From contig CAJUFE010000018.1 of the NCBI GenBank assembly GCA_910585635.1, forward strand, positions 16,129 through 80,128: 64,000 nt of DNA. The letters are read 5' to 3'. The position numbers and the translations under genes were made by a program. This stretch comes from an uncultured Lachnospiraceae bacterium (GTDB lineage Bacteria > Bacillota > Clostridia > Lachnospirales > Lachnospiraceae). Positions 43,774-52,072 of this stretch are shown here, piece by piece; the first letter of the stretch is position 1, and each line of letters opens with the position of its first letter. The notes below the pieces were generated by a model. That model was not told the DNA's origin. It worked only from the letters and a program-made list of their open reading frames with translations, and made no database searches.

Positions 43774-43885
43774 AATGGTATTTCGAAAAATGGCAGTGAC
43801 GGGCCGCATCCTCCACATGGATCGCCTCCCGCCTGTGCTGCAGGATGAAGTCGATCGCCTGGTCGATGATCTGGTCTGTGGTCAT
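43774..43885 (-). pseudogene. 5' fragment of an AraC-GyrI regulator gene
   Basis: From ATG 43885 (overlapping the cobB stop as ATGA) it encodes TTDQIIDQAIDFILQHRREA and HVEDAARHCHFSKYHY, nearly identical to the start of the intact regulator at 48882-49742, then runs into the FAD-subunit remnant. GGAGGGGGG precedes it. Truncated after about 37 codons. Confidence 0.8.
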
Positions 43886-45474
43886 AGCCCCCCTCCTGTC
43901 CCTTCCCAAAACGCCCCGATCCACCCGAAGCCCGGGCCGTGGTACAGGTGGGGGAACCCGGCGATCATCCCGTCGGTCACATGCATACAGTCCCAGCTCC
44001 TGCTGCTGTGCGGCTTGACGGCCTTTAGATCCGCCCCTGGAAGGGTGCTGTCCCAGTAGTGGAACTCATGCCCTCGGGCCACCTCCCGCCCATCCTGATC
44101 GTATAGGGTGATATAGCCAAAGCGGAAGAGCTTATCTGTCCGATAGCCCTTCGCTTTGATCAGTCCGGCCATGGGATAAAAATGGCCGTCCGTCCCTTCC
44201 AGGGTCTCATGGAGGTACAGAAAGCCCCCACATTCCGCCAGGATCTTGATCCCCTGGGCCCGGGCCAGCCGGATCTGCTCCAGCATGGCCCTGTTTTCCG
44301 ACAGGCCCTTCGCGTACACCTCCGGGTAGCCGCCGCCCAGGAAGATCCCTGTCAGCCCCGGACAGGGAAGGTGGTCATCGTGGAGCGGACTGAAAGGGAA
44401 CATCTCCCAACCCGCCTGCTCCAGGGCTTCCAGGTCCGCCTGGTAATAAAAGCAGAAGGCCTCGTCCCGGGCCACGGCGATGCGCCGCAGTACCTTGTGG
44501 TCCGGTCCGGCGGCCCGGCCCCGCTCTCCAGGCCGGTCCCCATCCCGAGCCCGTTCCTCCTGCGGCCCGATCTCTGCTCGCCGACCTTGACCAGACACCC
44601 TCGTTCCGTTCCTTCTCATCTCGCCGTCCATGAAAGCCTGACCGGACGACCCATCCACTTGGACCATCTCGCACGCCCGCTCCACCAGCCCGCTCTCACC
44701 CCGGCTCCGCTCCACCGACCGCCCGCTCTCGCCCCGGACCTTCTCCACCGGCGGCGCACTCCCCGCCAGCTCCAGCAAGCCGTCCAGATCCAGGCAGGAC
44801 GCCAGCCGGTCCGCGAAGGACTCCACCTTTTCACGCAGCTGCGCCTGCTCTGCTGGCAAGGTCAGCCCCAGATGGCGGCTCTCCCACTGTGCCTCCATAC
44901 AGACCGGGACCGCGCCATAAAGGCGGATCCCCAACTCCTCCAGGCAGGGACGCAGCCGTTCAGCCAGCATGGGGGAGGTCCTGTTGAGGATCACCCCCTT
45001 TATGCGACTGTCCTTTTTGTACTCCACAAATCCTTTCACCAGCGCGGCTATGGACAGGCTGCTCTTCTTCCCGTCCACCACCAGGACCACCGGGGTGTCC
45101 GTGATCTGGGCGATCTCGTAGGCGCTGGCCTGGGTGGTGGTCCCGGCCACCCCATCATAGTAGCCCATGACCCCCTCGATCACTGCTATATCCGCCTTCC
45201 GGGCCGTCTGGGCGAGCAGGCTCTGCACCTGCTTGGGAGATAAAAAAAAACTGTCCAGGTTATAGCCCGGGATCCCCAGCACATGGCGGTGGAACATAGG
45301 GTCGATATAGTCCGGTCCGCATTTGTAGGACACACAGGAGATCCCCCGCCTCTTTAAAAGAGCCAGGATCCCGCAGGTGAGCGCGGTCTTCCCGCTGCCG
45401 CTCTCCGGCGCGGCCAGCAAGAGCCTGGGGAGCTCGCGCAGCTTTCTCCGGCTCTCTGGTCTTTCGCTTGTCAT
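43882..45474 (-). CDS. cobB: Cobyrinic acid a,c-diamide synthase with unusual linker
   Basis: About 530 residues. CbiA domain: AAPESGSGKTALTCGILALL (P-loop), KCGPDYIDPMFH and VIEGVMGYYDG. C-terminal GATase_3 domain: FLGGGYPEVYAKGL, Cys nucleophile in ILAECGGFLYL and His in ARGHEFHYWDS. It amidates side chains a and c of cobyrinate or hydrogenobyrinate during cobamide synthesis. Between the domains (about residues 241-328) lies a low-complexity stretch rich in Arg, Gly and Glu with repeated RGESG words that the usual ~455-residue enzyme lacks. The start at 45474 follows AGGAGGG; that site overlaps the stop of an EamA gene fragment. No other cobalamin gene is present nearby. Confidence 0.9.
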   Translation of the reverse strand: MTSERPESRRKLRELPRLLLAAPESGSGKTALTCGILALLKRRGISCVSYKCGPDYIDPMFHRHVLGIPGYNLDSFFLSPKQVQSLLAQTARKADIAVIEGVMGYYDGVAGTTTQASAYEIAQITDTPVVLVVDGKKSSLSIAALVKGFVEYKKDSRIKGVILNRTSPMLAERLRPCLEELGIRLYGAVPVCMEAQWESRHLGLTLPAEQAQLREKVESFADRLASCLDLDGLLELAGSAPPVEKVRGESGRSVERSRGESGLVERACEMVQVDGSSGQAFMDGEMRRNGTRVSGQGRRAEIGPQEERARDGDRPGERGRAAGPDHKVLRRIAVARDEAFCFYYQADLEALEQAGWEMFPFSPLHDDHLPCPGLTGIFLGGGYPEVYAKGLSENRAMLEQIRLARAQGIKILAECGGFLYLHETLEGTDGHFYPMAGLIKAKGYRTDKLFRFGYITLYDQDGREVARGHEFHYWDSTLPGADLKAVKPHSSRSWDCMHVTDGMIAGFPHLYHGPGFGWIGAFWEGTGGGL

Positions 45475-45485
45475 AGACAACGCCC

Positions 45486-45546
45486 TCCTCACTTCTCCTT
45501 GTTCACCACATAGATCCCCAGGCAGACCAGAAGGAGTGCCGCCAGC
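45486..45546 (-). pseudogene. 3'-end fragment of an EamA transporter gene; left direct repeat of the Septu insert
   Basis: The - strand encodes LAALLLVCLGIYVVNKEK-stop, 17 of 18 residues identical to the C-terminus of the EamA protein at 47763 (NREK there). The 61 bases match 47760-47820 at 55 positions in direct orientation. The two copies bracket the ptuA-ptuB pair. Confidence 0.85.
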
Positions 45547-45611
45547 CTGTATACCTTGTTGTGGATATATACAGGCATACGGTGTTGGCTGCAGCTGGCA
45601 AAGATGGGATC

Positions 45612-46394
45612 CTACTTTTTTAACCGTTCATACTTTCGTTTATAAAAATATAGCCGGACACCTATATATCCTTCTGCGACCGCATCCTCTTTTAATTGCC
45701 GCTCTAAATGATCGATCTTATCCTTTAAAAACCCCGCTGTCAGGCATTTTTTCTTATCCCATCGTTCAAACTGTGTACAAACACTTTGGTAGATGCTCCT
45801 CCGCTTTGCGACCAGCTTAGTCGCTGTGTCATGGACCACCTTTCCGTTCGCATCCTTTTTCCCGTTTAACAGGAGCACCGCATCCAGATCTGCCTGTAGG
45901 ACATCTGCCAATGTGGGATCAAGCCCCTTATCGCCACGGATAAATATCTCCCCGTTCCGTTTATATCCGATCGCCTCCATCTGCCTTCTATCCCGGGGAT
46001 CGATCGTAAGCGCCTTTTCTCCCCTTGCCGCGTCACAGCATAAGATATGCGGCTTTTCGCCTTTTTCTTTTTCACCACCAAAACATACACCCAGGAAGTT
46101 CTGAAAGTCCAAGGCCCGTTCTTTATCTCTTGATAATGCTTTATGATGCTCGATCTTCATGCGATACGGTTTTTGCGATCCAAGACTCTGCATACAATAC
46201 GCACATAAGCCATGCTGCTCCTTATATAGAGCCTCCATGATCGCATCTTTTGGCATCTGTTCGAACAGATCCCGGAGCCGTGCCGTATCTTTCGGTAAGC
46301 CGATAGCGGCATATCTGTTTTCAGGTGCAGCGATGATCTCGGCCGCTTTCTGCTTGATCTGCCTGGGTGTCCTCCGCTTTTGTATATAGATCAT
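45612..46394 (-). CDS. ptuB: PtuB-like HNH endonuclease (TIGR02646 type), Septu defence
   Basis: About 260 residues. HNH-type zinc/metal motif: HGLCAYCMQSL, MKIEHHKALS, then FQNFLGVCFGGE and ILCCDAARGEKAL, the order seen in TIGR02646/PtuB proteins. In Septu systems it is the effector nuclease that works with the PtuA ATPase to degrade nucleic acid on phage infection. The start at 46394 follows GAGGG and lies two bases after the PtuA stop; a TTG start eight codons earlier, overlapping ptuA, is possible. Second gene of a two-gene operon. Confidence 0.8.
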   Translation of the reverse strand: MIYIQKRRTPRQIKQKAAEIIAAPENRYAAIGLPKDTARLRDLFEQMPKDAIMEALYKEQHGLCAYCMQSLGSQKPYRMKIEHHKALSRDKERALDFQNFLGVCFGGEKEKGEKPHILCCDAARGEKALTIDPRDRRQMEAIGYKRNGEIFIRGDKGLDPTLADVLQADLDAVLLLNGKKDANGKVVHDTATKLVAKRRSIYQSVCTQFERWDKKKCLTAGFLKDKIDHLERQLKEDAVAEGYIGVRLYFYKRKYERLKK

Positions 46395-46395
46395 C

Positions 46396-47664
46396 TCATC
46401 CCTCTGCTTCTGTTTCAAATTCCGACCGCAATGCGATCACTTCCGGATGTTCTTCGCCCAAGATCTCCACAAGCTGGGCCAACGCCGCCTTTGCCCCTGG
46501 ATAGGCATCCCTGTCCATGTGATCCTCAAATCTCTCGATCAGCTCTTCTACCTTCTCAGGGCGCATATGATAGCCTAGCATATCCCGCAAGATCTCATTT
46601 ACGGAAAAAGCATAGCTATCCTCGATATAGCGGACCTCCTGCCCGTCATCGATCTGGATGATGTTCGCGCCTTTGCAGGCAGAAACGATGATCGGGGAAT
46701 GGGTCGCCGCGATAAACTGGATACACGGAAACGTTTCTGTGAGCGCGTCGATGATCCTCCACTGCCATTTAGGATGCAGGCCTGAATCGATCTCATCGAT
46801 CAGAACGATCCCTTCTGCCTTTCGGATCTCTTCTCCTGCATCCGGGTTTAAGATCGCCATGCGATAGGCCAGGTCGATGATCAGGTTCAGGATCGACTGA
46901 TAGCCTGCGCTCAGATCCTCGATCGCTTTAAACGCTCCCTGCTCCACATAGAGCAGCTTTTCGAACGTGGGATGGAAAAAGACCTGGCTGATCTCCCCAT
47001 CGTTCATCACGTTCATAAAACGGGATATGATCTCCCCAAAGATCCGATAATTTTCCGGGACATACCGGTTTTTCACACTGCTCCACTCCATCTGTTTGCA
47101 CCAATCGTAGATCGACTGCAGGTCCACCGCTCTGTCCAGGCATCCCAGATATCCGCATCGTCTGTCATGGAGCTGCTTTCTTTTTTTCTCATTTGCATCA
47201 CTTCTGGCGGATATCCAGTGTCTGGAGGCACTTTGATAGCTGATCAAAGGCCACATCCTTTTATCAAGAGAATTGACCAGTTCCTGTGATACCCGTAAGA
47301 TATCCCGCCTATCGATCCTGGTCCTGCTCCCCCCCGTCGCATCCTTTTTGACCCGGGTCCATGTATGATCCACCCCATCATACCGCAGTGTGCTGCAGAC
47401 CTGCACTGGCCCATGGTATACTTTGTTCGGGGTCCCATTATGATCCTTGATGATCTGATACCGCACGTCATCCTTATAGATATTCCGTGCCAGAACATCC
47501 TCCATCCCCAAGAGGAACCCGGATAATGCGACGGATGCCGCTTCCAGGATTGAAGTCTTTCCCACACCATTATCGCCAAGCAGCAGATTAAAACCTGGGC
47601 TAAAGAACAGTTCCAGATGGTCAAACATCTTAAAGTTTGATATACACAATTTTTTCAGTTCCAT
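46396..47664 (-). CDS. ptuA: PtuA-like AAA/ABC-type ATPase, Septu defence
   Basis: About 422 residues. Walker A in LLLGDNGVGKTSILEAASVA, signature-like IEDLSAGYQSILNLIIDLAY, Walker B GIVLIDEIDSGLHPKWQWRI, and the switch region FIAATHSPIIVSA. This is the SMC/RecF-like ATPase fold (AAA_21/AAA_23) of PtuA and related RloC/OLD-type defence ATPases. Paired with an HNH nuclease it makes a Septu system. The start is placed at ATG 47664, 10 bases behind AAAGGAG; an ATG three codons earlier is too close to that site. It has its own promoter. Confidence 0.82.
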   Translation of the reverse strand: MELKKLCISNFKMFDHLELFFSPGFNLLLGDNGVGKTSILEAASVALSGFLLGMEDVLARNIYKDDVRYQIIKDHNGTPNKVYHGPVQVCSTLRYDGVDHTWTRVKKDATGGSRTRIDRRDILRVSQELVNSLDKRMWPLISYQSASRHWISARSDANEKKRKQLHDRRCGYLGCLDRAVDLQSIYDWCKQMEWSSVKNRYVPENYRIFGEIISRFMNVMNDGEISQVFFHPTFEKLLYVEQGAFKAIEDLSAGYQSILNLIIDLAYRMAILNPDAGEEIRKAEGIVLIDEIDSGLHPKWQWRIIDALTETFPCIQFIAATHSPIIVSACKGANIIQIDDGQEVRYIEDSYAFSVNEILRDMLGYHMRPEKVEELIERFEDHMDRDAYPGAKAALAQLVEILGEEHPEVIALRSEFETEAEG

Positions 47665-47717
47665 GGCCTGCATTCTCCTTTAGGGCTTTCCTGTCAACAG
47701 CATTTCCACCTATCTGG

Positions 47718-47746
47718 ATTTTAACACGATCCCATATCGCATGCAA
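47718..47746 (-). promoter_or_regulatory. Promoter of the Septu operon
   Basis: On the - strand: TTGCAT (+ 47741-47746), 17 bp, TAAAAT (+ 47718-47723). It sits between the EamA stop and the ptuA start, so the defence pair does not depend on read-through. Confidence 0.65.
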
Positions 47747-47759
47747 TAAAAAGCCGTCA

Positions 47760-47820
47760 TCCTCACTTCTCCCTATTCACCACATAAATCCCCAGGCAGA
47801 CCAAAAGGAGCGCCGCCAGT
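47760..47820 (-). repeat. Right direct repeat of the Septu insert (3' end of the intact EamA gene)
   Basis: 61 bases that match 45486-45546 with six differences. It includes the last 18 codons and the stop of the intact transporter gene. Integration next to a gene 3' end with duplication of that end is how many mobile islands leave their mark. Confidence 0.7.
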
Positions 47821-48710
47821 GTATGCAGGTTCAGCGCCTGTCCGCTCTCGCCCAACAGGAGGGCCGATAAGAGCACCCCGAACATCGGGTTCATAAAGCC
47901 AAAGATTGTCACCCGGCTCACCGGGTTATGTTTTAGCAGGACCCCCCATAGGGTATAGGCCACCGCGGACAAAAAGCCCATATACATAAGGAGCGCGCCC
48001 CCCAAAAAGCCTGCCGACCCGGACAATGTGCCGCCGCAGGCGACCCCGATCAGCATCAGGACCATCCCGCCTGCCATAAACTGATAGCCCGATAAGGTGA
48101 CCACGTCAAAGTCTTTGGCATACCTCTTCACCAACGACCCAGACAGCGCATAAAAAAGCTGAGCCAGCAGCACAAAGCCCTCCCCGAGAAAGGATATGCC
48201 CATCCCTCCCTGTCCTCCGCTGCCCGCCAGGTTCACCAGCACGATCCCCAGAAAGCCCAGGACGCACCCGACGATCTTACGGAGCTCAAGCTTTTCATAT
48301 CGAAAGATCAGGCTGGCGCACAGGATGGAAAAGAACACGTTCGTTCCGGTGATGATCGCTCCATGCACACCGCTGGCATGGGACAGGCCCACATAAAAAA
48401 ACACATACTGCAGCACTGTCTGGGTCAGGGCCAGATGACCGATCGCCCTGCCAGAGCCCTTCGGCGGCCAGATCCAATGTCTCTTCGTGATGCTGTGGTA
48501 CAAGATCACCAGCAGTCCGGCCAGCAGAAAACGACTCCCCGCGAACAGCAGGATCGAAGCCGTATCCGCCCCGTCGATCCCGAACAGCCGATACCCGATC
48601 TTGATCGCCGGTGTGGCGCTCCCCCACAAAAAGCAGCAGATCCCCGCCAGCAACAGGACCACCCGTATGTCTGTCAGATCGATCTTTTTCTTCCTCTCCT
48701 CCATCTCCAT
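47763..48710 (-). CDS. EamA/DMT family transporter
   Basis: About 315 residues with ten membrane segments in two EamA halves (FLWGSATPAIKIGYRLFG; ASGVHGAIITGTNVFFSILC; ALSGSLVKRYAKDFDVVTLS; SRVTIFGFMNPMFGVLLSAL). DMT permeases export amino acids or other small metabolites; the substrate is unknown. Three in-frame ATGs are close together (48716, 48710, 48704); 48710 has the best spacing from GAAGG. The AraC-GyrI regulator is just upstream on the same strand. In the ancestral order this gene probably preceded cobB, since the fragment at 45486 still does. Confidence 0.88.
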   Translation of the reverse strand: MEMEERKKKIDLTDIRVVLLLAGICCFLWGSATPAIKIGYRLFGIDGADTASILLFAGSRFLLAGLLVILYHSITKRHWIWPPKGSGRAIGHLALTQTVLQYVFFYVGLSHASGVHGAIITGTNVFFSILCASLIFRYEKLELRKIVGCVLGFLGIVLVNLAGSGGQGGMGISFLGEGFVLLAQLFYALSGSLVKRYAKDFDVVTLSGYQFMAGGMVLMLIGVACGGTLSGSAGFLGGALLMYMGFLSAVAYTLWGVLLKHNPVSRVTIFGFMNPMFGVLLSALLLGESGQALNLHTLAALLLVCLGIYVVNREK

Positions 48711-48881
48711 CGCCATCCTTCTTTTATTTACCTTTTTCACTGTCTGTATGGACAAACCTATTATAGATACAAGCGACAAAAAAAGCAATGGGGATCGGCC
48801 TGATCTGGCGTTCTCATTGCTTTCATTGCTTTTCAGTCTGCCAAAAACCATTTAGAGCTGTAGATCTTCCAGGGACTTTTT

Positions 48882-49742
48882 TCACCGCCCCCTGGCCCGC
48901 TCCCGCACCGGAAGGCAGATATCCAGCTCCATGTACATACGGCCGCCATCCACCACATGGTAACGGTCGAAGAGGCTCCGGTCGGTATCCAGCTCGTAGG
49001 GCGTGTCCGGCAGCCACACCAGGAAGAGGGTCTGGTAGGCTGCGTAGATGTGCTTGGCGTGCCCTCGAAAATGATAGACCGCGCACCGGCCGCCCCGCAG
49101 GATGCAGGTGCAGGCATCCTCCCCCACATCCCCCTCTCCTACGCTCATGCAGATATCGCTCAGGCATCGGTCCGTCTCGGTCACGGCGGGGTCGTCATAG
49201 GTCCGCTCAAAAAAGCAGGTGTCCTCCGTGATCCAGGCCCGATGCTTTTGGATGAACCGGCCCCAATCCCGGCTCAGCTCCTCATAGCTGCCAAAATGCC
49301 GCTCATAGAGCACCCGGTAGTCCGGCACCTGCTCCAGGGTGATCTTCTGGCTGCACTGGGCAAAGCTCTCCACCTGCCAGTCCTCGTGGTGGAAAAAGGG
49401 ATGGGCCATGGAGGTCTGCCGGATCCGCCTCCGAAAGGCTGCCGGAGCCATGTGGTAGTGCTGCCGGAAGGCGGAACTGTAGTTGGAGGAACTGTACCCC
49501 ATATCCGCCCCGATCTCCGTTATGGAGCGTTCCTCCTCCACCTTTAAGCGGAAGGCGCTCTCCTCCAGTCGGACCCGCCTGAGAAACCCGTAGACACTCT
49601 CCCCGGTCCGGGCTTTGAACAGACGGCAAAAATGATATTTCGAAAAGTGGCAGTGTCTTGCCACATCCTCCACGTGGATCTCCTCCCGCCTGTACTGCAG
49701 GATATAATCGATCGCCTGGTCGATGATCCGGTCTGTGGTCAT
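48882..49742 (-). CDS. AraC-family regulator with GyrI-like effector domain
   Basis: About 286 residues. N-terminal AraC helix-turn-helix pair: HVEDVARHCHFSKYHFCRLF and ITEIGADMGYSSSNYSSAFR. The C-terminal 160 residues (ITLEQVPDYRVLYERHFGSY; CLSDICMSV; YAAYQTLFLVWLPDTPYELD) form a GyrI-like/AraC_E_bind ligand domain as in Rob and BmrR-type multidrug sensors. It probably controls the EamA exporter that follows. The second ATG (49742) is preferred because GGGGGG is adjacent to the first and because the paralogous fragment at 43885 starts at the matching codon. Confidence 0.9.
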   Translation of the reverse strand: MTTDRIIDQAIDYILQYRREEIHVEDVARHCHFSKYHFCRLFKARTGESVYGFLRRVRLEESAFRLKVEEERSITEIGADMGYSSSNYSSAFRQHYHMAPAAFRRRIRQTSMAHPFFHHEDWQVESFAQCSQKITLEQVPDYRVLYERHFGSYEELSRDWGRFIQKHRAWITEDTCFFERTYDDPAVTETDRCLSDICMSVGEGDVGEDACTCILRGGRCAVYHFRGHAKHIYAAYQTLFLVWLPDTPYELDTDRSLFDRYHVVDGGRMYMELDICLPVRERARGR

Positions 49743-49989
49743 GGTCATCCCCCCTGTCTTTTATCTGTGCCGGAGCCCATCGGTCACCTGTCCCCTACCA
49801 TACACCCAGCCTGTCAAAACAAAGGATCTATCGTAGTCTGCTCCTCTTATCCCTTTATATGGTCTCACGCTCCGATCTCTCATAAGAGCAAAAGCAAGGC
49901 CAGAAAAATCTCATAACAAGGTATAACAACGTGCGGCGATCGGGAAACTGTGACACATGTGCGGATATATTATACTGGAGGATCTCAAG

Positions 49990-50112
49990 ATGGACAAGTA
50001 CCTTTATGATGAAAATAACGGGCTTTGGTACGAGCTGCAACGCGGATACTATTTGCCGTGCCCTACCTTACCACCCGAAGAAGAAAAGCCTATCGGGATA
50101 TGGGTGATATAG
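49990..50112 (+). pseudogene. N-terminal stub of a TnpV-like transposon protein
   Basis: 40 codons: LYDENNGLWYELQRGYYLPC, then TLPPEEEKPIGIWVI-stop. The YYLP--TLP-EEE-PIG pattern is that of the TnpV protein found in Clostridia mobile elements, which is normally over 100 residues. A good GGAGG site precedes the ATG. The stop comes right after PIGIW, so it is probably a remnant. A small hairpin (CAAGGGCG/CGCCTTG, about 50116-50134) follows. Confidence 0.6.
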
Positions 50113-50187
50113 GGGCAAGGGCGCAAACGCCTTGTCTAATATTAACTGATAGTTAAAAAGATCATTTCTCCGTTAACAACTGCTCAA

Positions 50188-50216
50188 TTGTTTTTTTGGA
50201 AATACACAAGTATAAT
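50188..50216 (+). promoter_or_regulatory. Promoter of the XRE regulator
   Basis: TTGTTT (50188-50193), 17 bp, TATAAT (50211-50216). About 49 bases before the ATG at 50265. Confidence 0.65.
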
Positions 50217-50264
50217 AAAGTCAACAAAAGCTTTTGTGCCATTCTCAATAAGGAGGCTTCTATT

Positions 50265-51335
50265 ATGCCTATGAACTTAGTTATACAAGAAAGAAGAAAA
50301 GAATTAGGACTCACGCAGGAACAAGTTGCAGAATATCTCAATGTGTCTATTCCGGCAGTCAGTAAATGGGAAAAAGGAACAACCAGTCCAGATATTTCGC
50401 TTTTGGCTCCGTTAGCCCGATTGTTAAAAATTGACTTAAACACTCTTTTTTGTTTTCACGAAGATATAACACAACCAGAAATTGGTTTGCTCTGCAAGGA
50501 GGTCGGAAAGATTGTTGGAGATAAAGGACTCGAAGAAGGGTTTACAGCAGTAGGGCAAAAGCTCCACGAGTATCCTCACAATGAGAGGCTCATGCATGGT
50601 CTTACATTCCAACTGGATGGACTTCTTTCCATGTCCGGCTTGACTGCAGATGAAATACGCCCCTATGAGGAGCAGATCCTTGAATGGTATCATCGACTTG
50701 CTGGGAGTACAGACGTAAACATAAGCAACAGCGCAAATTTTATGTTAGCAAGCAGATATCTTCGCAGTGGAGAGTATGAAAAAGCCCAGGAAATATTAGA
50801 CTTAATGCCTGACAAAAACGATATTGTCGGCAGCATGGCTGATAAGTTTTGGTTACAAGTTGAAATTGATAAACATCAAGGCAAATCAGAGAAAGCGGCA
50901 GAGGATTTGCAGAGAGAATTACAGTTGGCTCTCAACAAGGTTCAGCTGCTGCTGTACAAAATGATGAGTATTGAGTTAGAGTGCGGCGAATTTCTCACTG
51001 CACAAAAGATAGCAGATAGATCAGCACAGATGGTCACACTTTTTGAAATGTGGAAGTATAGCGCATTCACTGCACCATTGGAAATCGCCTTTGCGGAAAA
51101 GGATGCCGATAAATGTATTTCTATTTTGAGAGAAATGCTTGCGGCAATGCGCGGACCATGGGATAAGGATAAAACCTTATTATTTGATCGCATACCTGCG
51201 CAAGCGACTCAACCAGCGCAAATGATCCCTGTGATCCTTTCTGCAATGGAAAAAGAACCTCTGTTGCAAAACTCCCCAGAGTTTCAAGAACTGATCGCCG
51301 AGTATGAGCGATCCCCTTTACTGTCCGGAGTGTGA
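50265..51335 (+). CDS. XRE-family regulator with TPR-like helical repeats
   Basis: About 356 residues. N-terminal Cro/C1 helix-turn-helix: LVIQERRKELGLTQEQVAEY then LNVSIPAVSKWEKGTTSPDI. The rest is helical with TPR-like pairs (FMLASRYLRSGEYEKAQEIL; KSEKAAEDLQRELQLALNKV), an arrangement used to sense peptides or partner proteins. Target genes are unknown. The gene is clearly more AT-rich than its neighbours and uses A/T-ending codons, and it follows a TnpV stub, so it was probably acquired by transfer. AAGGAGG fixes the start at 50265. Confidence 0.88.
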   Translation: MPMNLVIQERRKELGLTQEQVAEYLNVSIPAVSKWEKGTTSPDISLLAPLARLLKIDLNTLFCFHEDITQPEIGLLCKEVGKIVGDKGLEEGFTAVGQKLHEYPHNERLMHGLTFQLDGLLSMSGLTADEIRPYEEQILEWYHRLAGSTDVNISNSANFMLASRYLRSGEYEKAQEILDLMPDKNDIVGSMADKFWLQVEIDKHQGKSEKAAEDLQRELQLALNKVQLLLYKMMSIELECGEFLTAQKIADRSAQMVTLFEMWKYSAFTAPLEIAFAEKDADKCISILREMLAAMRGPWDKDKTLLFDRIPAQATQPAQMIPVILSAMEKEPLLQNSPEFQELIAEYERSPLLSGV

Positions 51336-51344
51336 GCGAGCATA

Positions 51345-51421
51345 GAGGAGGTCCTGTTGAGGATCCCCCCTTTCATGTGGCTGTCCTTTTTATATTCCAG
51401 AAATCCCTTCACCAGCGCGGC
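51345..51421 (-). pseudogene. cobB fragment 2
   Basis: The - strand encodes AALVKGFLEYKKDSHMKGGI then LNRTSSMLA, matching residues about 143-170 of CobB. It covers nearly the same segment as fragment 1 and ends exactly at the stop codon of the ABC permease at 51422, marking a recombination joint. Confidence 0.8.
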
Positions 51422-52072
51422 TCAATATTCTTTTCTTTCGAAGATAGCGGTCGTTACAGGATAGGATAAGACAAAAGCCATAAGTGAACAGGCAAGCAGC
51501 AGCATAGCCGCCAGCACCGTCTGCACTGTGGTCATCCCAGGGCCGAACATGCCGTTGATCAGGGTGGTGATGCCCATAACGATCCCCACCGCGCAGAGCA
51601 GACTGATCGCTAAAAAGGCCCCGTTCCTCTCCTCGCCCCCTATATAAAACAATGGAAAGAAGATCGCCCCGGCAAACAGGCTGATACTGCTCCCCGCGGA
51701 GAACAGCATGAGAGCGTCTATGCCCCGGTCAAAGGGGCAGCCATGGAACAGCCAGGACAGCCCCATACCGGCTCCGGCGAAGATCATCCCCACCAGCAGC
51801 CATAGCAGCTGCTCGATAAAATAGCTCTTAACGATATCCACTCTCCGTACAGGCAGGGTCAGTTTATATCTCCCCCACTTTGAGATATAGTCTTTCCCCA
51901 TGCTGGCGGCCGCGTTGACCGAAAAGCCGATGATCCCTAAGAGCATATAGAAAAATAAAAGCTGCTGGCTGACGACGACCGTGACAAAGGCGCCCAGCAA
52001 CAGCATGAAAACCGCAAGTGTTTTTGCGCTGGAACGTACCGCGTAAAAATTGTTCTTGAGCAATCCTTTCAT
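51422..52072 (-). CDS. ABC-2 type transporter permease
   Basis: 216 residues with six membrane segments (LAVFMLLLGAFVTVVVSQQL; FFYMLLGIIGFSVNAAASMG; LFAGAIFFPLFYIGG). Its ATG overlaps the ATPase stop by four bases. It forms an export or membrane-stress ABC complex with the ATPase at 52069, in the layout of YtrA-regulated systems. The substrate is unknown. The 3' end abuts a cobB fragment, so the original downstream sequence has been replaced. Confidence 0.85.
   Translation of the reverse strand: MKGLLKNNFYAVRSSAKTLAVFMLLLGAFVTVVVSQQLLFFYMLLGIIGFSVNAAASMGKDYISKWGRYKLTLPVRRVDIVKSYFIEQLLWLLVGMIFAGAGMGLSWLFHGCPFDRGIDALMLFSAGSSISLFAGAIFFPLFYIGGEERNGAFLAISLLCAVGIVMGITTLINGMFGPGMTTVQTVLAAMLLLACSLMAFVLSYPVTTAIFERKEY

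Noticed and set aside
45486..47820. Retron or other reverse-transcriptase defence system using PtuA/PtuB effectors
   Set aside because: No reverse transcriptase gene or msr/msd-like structure is visible next to the pair; plain Septu is the simpler call.
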